NCBI GenBank assembly: GCA_040756085.1
Contig: JBFMAE010000073.1
Span: forward strand, 1 to 10,570
Origin: JBFMAE01 sp040756085
GTDB taxonomy: Bacteria > Desulfobacterota > BSN033 > UBA1163
Direction of reading: 5' to 3'
DNA: 10,570 bases
Each line of letters starts with the position of its first letter. The stretch's first letter is position 1. The notes under the pieces are model-generated. The model was not told where the DNA came from, made no database searches, and saw only the letters and a list, made by a program, of their open reading frames with translations. Positions 6,674 to 10,570 of the stretch are shown here, piece after piece. Both the position numbers and the translations under genes were made by a program.

Positions 6674-7762
6674 TTGAAAAAAAGGGTCGTTGTGGCGATG
6701 AGCGGAGGCGTCGATTCGAGCATCACTGCCTGGCTTCTCAAAGAGGGAGGCTATGAAGTGATCGGAGCCACGATGTGCATAGGAATGACAGATAAAACCC
6801 AGGGAGGCCCGGCTCGATGTTGTGGCCTTGCCGATATCGAGGACGCCAGACGTGTTGCTCTTCAGCTTGAGATTCCTTTTTATCTCTTCCATCTTAGAGA
6901 TGAGTTTGAAAAAGAGGTCATCCAATATTTTTGTGGGGAATATGCTAAGGGGAGAACACCCAATCCCTGCATTATTTGCAATGAGAGATTGAAGTTTGGA
7001 TCTTTTTTAAAAAAAGCACTGGAGCTGGGGGCCGAATTTATTTCCACAGGTCATTATGCACGATTGGAATTCGATGAAAAGAGTGGGCAATATCTTTTGA
7101 AAAAAGGGGTCGATCGGAGAAAGGATCAATCCTATGTTCTCTTCTCTTTGACCCAGGACCAATTTCAGCATACCCTGTTCCCCTTGGGAGAACATCGAAA
7201 GGAAGAGGTGAGGACGAAAGCTCATCAACTCGGTCTTCGAGTTCATGACAAGCCTGAAAGCCAGGAGGTCTGCTTCGTTCAAGAGGCTTCCTATCATTCC
7301 TTTTTATCGGAAAGGCTGGAAGAGTCGATCGAACCCGGGCCGATCATCGATAAGGTGGGGAATGTCTTGGGGAGACATAAAGGAATTCCTTTTTATACCA
7401 TTGGACAGCGAAGAGGTCTCCGCATGGCGAAGGGAAAACCGCTCTATGTGATTGGAATCGATCAGGAGCAGAATGCTATCATTGTTGGAGAGGAAAAGGA
7501 GGTTTATGGCGATACCTTTGTCGTTGATTCTATTAATTGGATCGTTTCTCAAGGAATGACCCAACCGCTGATGGCCCAGGTGAAGATCCGGTATAACCAT
7601 CCGGGTTCGGAAGCGACCCTTTCTCCGAGAGGGGAAGATGAGGTGGAGGTTAGGTTTAAAGCCCCCCAGAAGGCCATCACACCTGGGCAGGCGGCTGTTT
7701 TTTATGATGGAGAAACAGTCCTCGGAGGGGGATGGATCAAAGAAGTAATCAATGCAAAATGA
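6674..7762 (+). CDS. mnmA: tRNA-specific 2-thiouridylase MnmA
   Basis: 362 residues, full length. It uses ATP to activate U34 of Glu, Gln and Lys tRNAs and places sulfur at C2. The PP-loop SGGVDS is at 10-15. The Cys pair is in NPCIICN (Cys99, Cys102), with the partner Cys200 in SQEVC. 'GQRRGL' and the C-terminal beta-barrel 'PGQAAVFYDGETVLGGGWI' are standard. E. coli MnmA has Asp in place of Cys99; I recall that residue, Cys102 and Cys199 being reported as cluster ligands, so an all-Cys site here would suit a [4Fe-4S] enzyme. The start must be TTG 6674 or later, since an in-frame TGA is at 6671; GGGGG (6662-6666) gives a 7-base spacer. No IscS or Tus relay genes are nearby. Confidence 0.97.
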   Translation: MKKRVVVAMSGGVDSSITAWLLKEGGYEVIGATMCIGMTDKTQGGPARCCGLADIEDARRVALQLEIPFYLFHLRDEFEKEVIQYFCGEYAKGRTPNPCIICNERLKFGSFLKKALELGAEFISTGHYARLEFDEKSGQYLLKKGVDRRKDQSYVLFSLTQDQFQHTLFPLGEHRKEEVRTKAHQLGLRVHDKPESQEVCFVQEASYHSFLSERLEESIEPGPIIDKVGNVLGRHKGIPFYTIGQRRGLRMAKGKPLYVIGIDQEQNAIIVGEEKEVYGDTFVVDSINWIVSQGMTQPLMAQVKIRYNHPGSEATLSPRGEDEVEVRFKAPQKAITPGQAAVFYDGETVLGGGWIKEVINAK

Positions 7763-7815
7763 TCAATGGTCAATTATCAATTAGCATTGGAAGCAAAAAC
7801 AAAAAATCAATGGTC
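7762..7815. repeat. Short direct repeats after mnmA
   Basis: ATCAATGGTC occurs at 7762-7771 and 7806-7815. The related unit 'caattatcaatta' follows the first copy. The first copy overlaps the mnmA stop codon. They resemble the degenerate unit repeats seen in the other gaps of this window, and no function is evident. Confidence 0.45.
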
Positions 7816-7830
7816 GATAAGAGAGGGCAA

Positions 7831-7891
7831 GGGGATTGTCCCGGAATTACGGACGAACGCGAAGCGGAGTCGTAGATTCGGGACTGTCCCC
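7831..7891 (+). repeat. Long hairpin with GGGGACTGTCCC-type arms just before larE
   Basis: The left arm (7831-7854) begins GGGGATTGTCCCGGAAT. The right arm (7869-7891) ends ATTCGGGACTGTCCCC. They are near-complements over about 23 bases around a loop of about 14 bases (gaacgcgaagcgga). The stem ends 11 bases before the larE ATG, where no ribosome site is seen. It looks like a mobile or REP-like palindrome. Its position could also let it affect translation or end transcription after mnmA, though no U-tract follows. Confidence 0.75.
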
Positions 7892-7902
7892 GTAATACGA
7901 CT

Positions 7903-8718
7903 ATGGATCAATCCATTAAAGAGAAATACGACCGTCTAAGGGAAATCTTTCAGTCGATGGGACGCGTGGTTGTTGCTTATTCAGGAGGCGTCGACAGCAC
8001 ACTCCTTCTAAAAGTGGCTAAAGATACCCTCGGCGAGGGAAACGTTCTCGCGGTGACCGCCCTTTCTCCACTTTATCCCGAAAGGGAATTGAAAGAGGCA
8101 AAAAAAAATATTCAGGAGATGGGCATCAGACACCTCCTGATTGAATCGAATGAATTGGAAATCCCCGGGTTTTCAAAAAATCCTAAGGACCGGTGCTATT
8201 TCTGCAAAAGGGAACTCTTCGGAGAATTACGGAATCTGGCTCAATCAGAAGCCTTTCCTTTTATCGTCGAGGGCTCCACCCTGGATGACGAAAAGGATCA
8301 TCGACCTGGAAGGAAGGCCATTCAGGAGTTAGAGATTCGGAGTCCTCTTAAAGAGGCTATGTTTACAAAATCGGAGGTGAGGAAGTTGTCCAGGGCGTTA
8401 GCCCTTTTGACCTGGGACAAACCCTCGTTTGCCTGTCTTGCCTCCCGGTTCCCCTATGGAGAAGAAATTACTCCGGAGGGATTAAGGATGGTGAATGAGG
8501 CAGAGGATTTCCTCTTCGGATTAGGATTCAAACAGGTGCGAGTCCGGCACTATCAGAACCTGGCCAGGATTGAAATCTTTCAGGAGGAGATCGAGCGCCT
8601 GCTGGACGGGTCATTAAGGGAAAAGGTGGTCAGGCGTTTGAAAGAGATAGGTTATCAGTATGTCACATTGGATCTTCAGGGTTTTCGCTCGGGATCGATG
8701 AACGAGGTGTTAGGATGA
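7903..8718 (+). CDS. larE: LarE, sulfur transferase for the nickel-pincer cofactor
   Basis: 271 residues, the usual LarE length. LarE uses ATP to activate the pyridinium dicarboxylate mononucleotide made by LarB and turns its carboxylates into thiocarboxylates; LarC then adds nickel. The PP-loop SGGVDS is at 27-32. 'TWDKPSFACLASRFPYG' (170-186) holds Cys178, matching the donor Cys176 of Lactobacillus LarE, and the end 'TLDLQGFRSGSMNE' is typical. It also has Cys98 and Cys101 (RCYFCKREL), where the Lactobacillus enzyme lacks both Cys. Three Cys mark the form reported to carry a [4Fe-4S] cluster and to avoid self-sacrifice. The ATG at 7903 has no visible ribosome site, but it gives the right N-terminus. 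The stop overlaps the next gene (ATGA). Confidence 0.94.
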   Translation: MDQSIKEKYDRLREIFQSMGRVVVAYSGGVDSTLLLKVAKDTLGEGNVLAVTALSPLYPERELKEAKKNIQEMGIRHLLIESNELEIPGFSKNPKDRCYFCKRELFGELRNLAQSEAFPFIVEGSTLDDEKDHRPGRKAIQELEIRSPLKEAMFTKSEVRKLSRALALLTWDKPSFACLASRFPYGEEITPEGLRMVNEAEDFLFGLGFKQVRVRHYQNLARIEIFQEEIERLLDGSLREKVVRRLKEIGYQYVTLDLQGFRSGSMNEVLG

Positions 8719-9716
8719 AGGCGATCGCCCTCCTCTCCGGAGGCCTTGACAGTACACTCGCAGCAAAGATCGTCACAGAACAGGGAATCGAACTGGAGGC
8801 CCTCAACTTTCTGACCGTCTTCTGCACTTGCACCAACCGGGGAGAAACCTGCCTGGCTTCCCAGAAGGCTGTCGATGCCCTGGGCATTCCCTTAAAAGTG
8901 TTCAATGTCTCCGAGGAATACCTGGATGTAGTGAAGCACCCAGAGCACGGATATGGAAGAAATATGAATCCGTGTATCGACTGCCGGATCTTCATGCTGA
9001 AGAAGGCAAAGGCCTATATGGAGGAGACGGGGGCTTCATTTATCGTCACCGGTGAGGTTCTGGGGCAAAGGCCGATGTCTCAGCGGAGAGAGGCTATGCG
9101 ACTGATCGAAAAAGAGGCAGGGCTTGAAGGTTTCATCCTGCGACCCCTCTCGGCGAAGTTCCTTTCAGCCTCCATTCCGGAAAAAGAGGGCTGGGTGGAT
9201 CGAGAAAAGCTCCTCAGTATTCAGGGACGCTCGAGAAAGCCACAAATCCAATTAGCTTCCCAATTCGGGATTCGCGACTACCCCTGTCCTGCAGGAGGGT
9301 GTCTTCTCACAGACCCCGGGTTTGCAAAACGGGTGAAGGATCTGATGCTTCATGATCCCGATTTTTCCATCAATGATATCCATCTGTTGAAAATAGGAAG
9401 GCATTTTCGCCTTTCCCATGGAGTTAAATTAGTAGTTGGGAGAAATGAGGAGGAGAATCAAAAGATTCATGCTCTTATAAAAGAGGGGGATGCGTTATTA
9501 AAAGTCTCTCATTATCCAGGTCCGCTTTCCCTGCTCAGAGGAGAAGCGGATGAAATGGAGTTGGAGAGGGCTGCTTCCATCACTGCACGATATAGTAAAG
9601 CAAAGGATCTGGAAAGGGTTGAGGTGATTTATAAAATGGTTGAAGAGGATGGTGACCAATTGATTTCCGTATCACCCATTTCAGATGAAGAGATAGTTAA
9701 TTTAATGATCAATTAA
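8715..9716 (+). CDS. ThiI-like PP-loop RNA thiolase with probable NFACT-R-type C-terminal domain
   Basis: 333 residues. SGGLDS at 8-13 starts the ATP-pyrophosphatase domain. Cys occur at 37, 39, 46, in NPCIDC (87, 90) and in CPAGGC (191, 196). Motifs 'VTGEVLGQRPMSQRR' (111-125) and 'ILRPLSAKFL' (141-150) fit the group usually annotated as ThiI-like or tRNA thiouridylase-like proteins. There is no THUMP domain or rhodanese. The last part (about 200-333, with 'LKIGRHFRL' and 'LVVGRNEEEN') resembles the RNA-binding NFACT-R-type domain reported on such proteins. A role in RNA thiolation is likely; the base and RNA are unknown. The ATG overlaps the larE stop by 4 bases, and GAGGTG (8704-8709) serves as ribosome site, so the two are translationally coupled. 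A role in making the Lar cofactor cannot be excluded. Confidence 0.88.
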   Translation: MKAIALLSGGLDSTLAAKIVTEQGIELEALNFLTVFCTCTNRGETCLASQKAVDALGIPLKVFNVSEEYLDVVKHPEHGYGRNMNPCIDCRIFMLKKAKAYMEETGASFIVTGEVLGQRPMSQRREAMRLIEKEAGLEGFILRPLSAKFLSASIPEKEGWVDREKLLSIQGRSRKPQIQLASQFGIRDYPCPAGGCLLTDPGFAKRVKDLMLHDPDFSINDIHLLKIGRHFRLSHGVKLVVGRNEEENQKIHALIKEGDALLKVSHYPGPLSLLRGEADEMELERAASITARYSKAKDLERVEVIYKMVEEDGDQLISVSPISDEEIVNLMIN

Positions 9717-9746
9717 AACAAACGCATCCAATAAATTCACATGTAT

Positions 9747-9766
9747 GGCAAGGCTTTAGCCTTGCC
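9747..9766 (+). repeat. Hairpin GGCAAGGC-TTTA-GCCTTGCC
   Basis: This is a perfect 8-bp stem with a TTTA loop, starting 31 bases after the stop of the ThiI-like gene. No U-run follows (the next bases are tgcctacc), so intrinsic termination is doubtful, although it could protect or end the transcript. Confidence 0.65.
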
Positions 9767-9785
9767 TGCCTACCACATGCAATAA

Positions 9786-9803
9786 GCAACCCTAAAGGGT
9801 TGC
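9786..9803 (+). repeat. Hairpin GCAACCC-TAAA-GGGTTGC
   Basis: This is a perfect 7-bp stem with a TAAA loop, 19 bases after the TTTA hairpin. The loop is the complement of the TTTA loop, so the two hairpins look like relatives in opposite orientation. There is no U-tract directly after it. Confidence 0.65.
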
Positions 9804-9862
9804 CCTATAGAATAGTTAATACGTTTTTATTAATACAAACACATTAAATCCTTTGAGATTGA

Positions 9863-9913
9863 CCCCTCACCCCCTCCCTCTCCCCTTGGAGGAGAGAGGG
9901 GAAGGGTGAGGGG
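9863..9913. repeat. CT/AG-rich palindrome, intact relative of the 6411-6648 repeat
   Basis: CCCCTCACCC (9863-9872) pairs exactly with GGGTGAGGGG (9904-9913). The inner parts CCCTCTCC (9876-9883) and GGAGAGAGGGG (9891-9901) also pair, around a short CCTTGGA loop. It resembles the split palindrome flanking the MITE-like element near 6438-6623. Confidence 0.75.
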
Positions 9914-10001
9914 GGGCCGAACTAGATGTCAAATTTGATAATGCGTTTGTACTATTAACTAAAAATCAAAGGGGGTAGAAAGGAGATGATGGAGGAAAGA
10001 C

Positions 10002-10570
10002 ATGAGCGAGAAGAAACAGATTTTTACCCCGGTCAGTGAGAAAGAGGTTACCCGGGCCATTGTCGATGGCTTTGCACGGCAGTTCATCGACTATGTGGAA
10101 AGTGACTGCCTCATCATCGGAGGGGGCCCCAGCGGATTAATGGCCGGAAGAGATATTGCCCAGAAAGGGGTGAAGACTCTGATTGTGGAACGGAATAACT
10201 ACATCGGAGGAGGCTTCTGGATTGGCGGCTATCTGATGAATAAAGTGACCATCAGAGAACCGGGACAGGAGATCCTGGAGGAATTAGGCATCCCCTATGA
10301 GAAGGCAGTGAAAGGCCTCTATGTTGCGGATGGTCCTCATGCCTGCTCAAAACTCATTGCAGCGGCTTGTGATGCAGGAGTGAAGTTTGCCACTATGACG
10401 ATCTTCGATGATGTGGTCCTCAGAGAAGGAAATCGGGTTTGCGGAGCAGTGGTCAACTGGACGCCTGTTCAGGCCCTTCCTCGTGAGATCACCTGTGTCG
10501 ATCCCATTGCCCTGGAATCAAAATTTGTGGTGGATTCTACAGGTCACGATGCCTGTGTGGTGAAGAAACT
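10002..10570 (+). CDS. thi4: Thi4-family thiazole synthase, 5' part
   Basis: About 190 residues are visible and the gene runs off the window. Thi4 makes the thiazole half of thiamin from NAD, glycine and a sulfur source, using iron. The NAD/FAD-type fold shows in 'CLIIGGGPSGLMAGRDIA' (36-53) and 'VERNNYIGGGFW' (62-73). 'VNWTPVQ' (151-157) and 'VVDSTGHDA' (176-184) are family marks. The residue before VDP is Cys165 (codon 10494-10496). By recall, this is the slot of the sacrificial Cys205 in yeast Thi4, where methanogen enzymes have His and use free sulfide. GGAGG (9991-9995) with a 6-base spacer fixes the ATG; nearby ATGs at 9985 and 9988 are out of frame. The role of this copy is not certain, since other Thi4-like proteins exist. 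Confidence 0.9.
   Translation, partial: MSEKKQIFTPVSEKEVTRAIVDGFARQFIDYVESDCLIIGGGPSGLMAGRDIAQKGVKTLIVERNNYIGGGFWIGGYLMNKVTIREPGQEILEELGIPYEKAVKGLYVADGPHACSKLIAAACDAGVKFATMTIFDDVVLREGNRVCGAVVNWTPVQALPREITCVDPIALESKFVVDSTGHDACVVKK

Larger units (their letters stand above)
9718..9950. repeat. Composite repeat block with exact 10-bp inverted ends
   Basis: ACAAACGCAT (9718-9727) and ATGCGTTTGT (9941-9950) are exact reverse complements bounding 233 bp. A third, degenerate copy (ACAAACACATT, starting near 9835) and an inverted one (TTAATACGTTTTT, about 9817-9829) lie in the middle, so the block looks like two palindromic units joined end to end. The first holds two small hairpins, the second a large CT/AG palindrome. 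There is no coding capacity. It fills the 285-base gap before the Thi4-family gene, where I see no TPP riboswitch. Confidence 0.6.

Noticed and set aside
9951..10001. TPP riboswitch before the Thi4-family gene
   Set aside because: No THI-box-like conserved segments are visible in the gap; only repeats and a plain ribosome site.

Overview
The window reads as chromosomal DNA from an anaerobic bacterium, most likely a delta-proteobacterium in the broad sense (Desulfobacterota/Thermodesulfobacteriota). This rests on gene content and on the style of the intergenic repeats. It is an inference, because no marker such as rRNA is present. All genes lie on the + strand. Coding density is high, and nearly every longer intergenic gap is filled with short degenerate repeats or palindromes.

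Layout. 1-117 is the C-terminal tail of a LarC-like nickel-insertion protein. A hairpin and a good sigma70-like promoter (174-240) precede a secreted protein of unknown function (264-821), a lipoprotein (884-1360) and tilS (1370-2785). An IscR-like Rrf2 regulator (2898-3341) is followed by cysK (3539-4471), a DUF39/HcyBio homocysteine-forming protein (4681-5892) and its NIL-domain ferredoxin partner (5977-6384). A MITE-like element lies inside a palindromic repeat (6411-6648). Next come mnmA (6674-7762, TTG start), larE (7903-8718) and a ThiI-like PP-loop protein (8715-9716) whose start overlaps the larE stop by 4 bp. After a composite repeat block (9718-9950) comes the 5' part of a Thi4-family thiazole synthase (10002 to the window edge).

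How the genes fit together. From cysK onward almost every gene puts inorganic or protein-bound sulfur into a small molecule or RNA: cysteine (CysK), homocysteine (DUF39 plus NIL-ferredoxin), 2-thiouridine in tRNA (MnmA), the nickel-pincer cofactor (LarE), a probable thiolated RNA base (ThiI-like) and the thiamin thiazole (Thi4). The three thiolating PP-loop enzymes share one layout: SGGxDS at the N-terminus, a CxxC about 90-100 residues in, and further Cys about 80-105 residues later. TilS, a PP-loop enzyme that does not move sulfur, lacks this. No cysteine desulfurase or other sulfur carrier is visible. The main hypothesis is a sulfide-fed, Fe-S-dependent thiolation neighbourhood, possibly sensed by the adjacent Rrf2 protein. 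No wholly new gene family with a confident new function was found. The most original points are the parallel Cys layout, the unassigned substrate of the ThiI-like enzyme coupled to larE, and a cysteine at the sulfur-donor position of Thi4.
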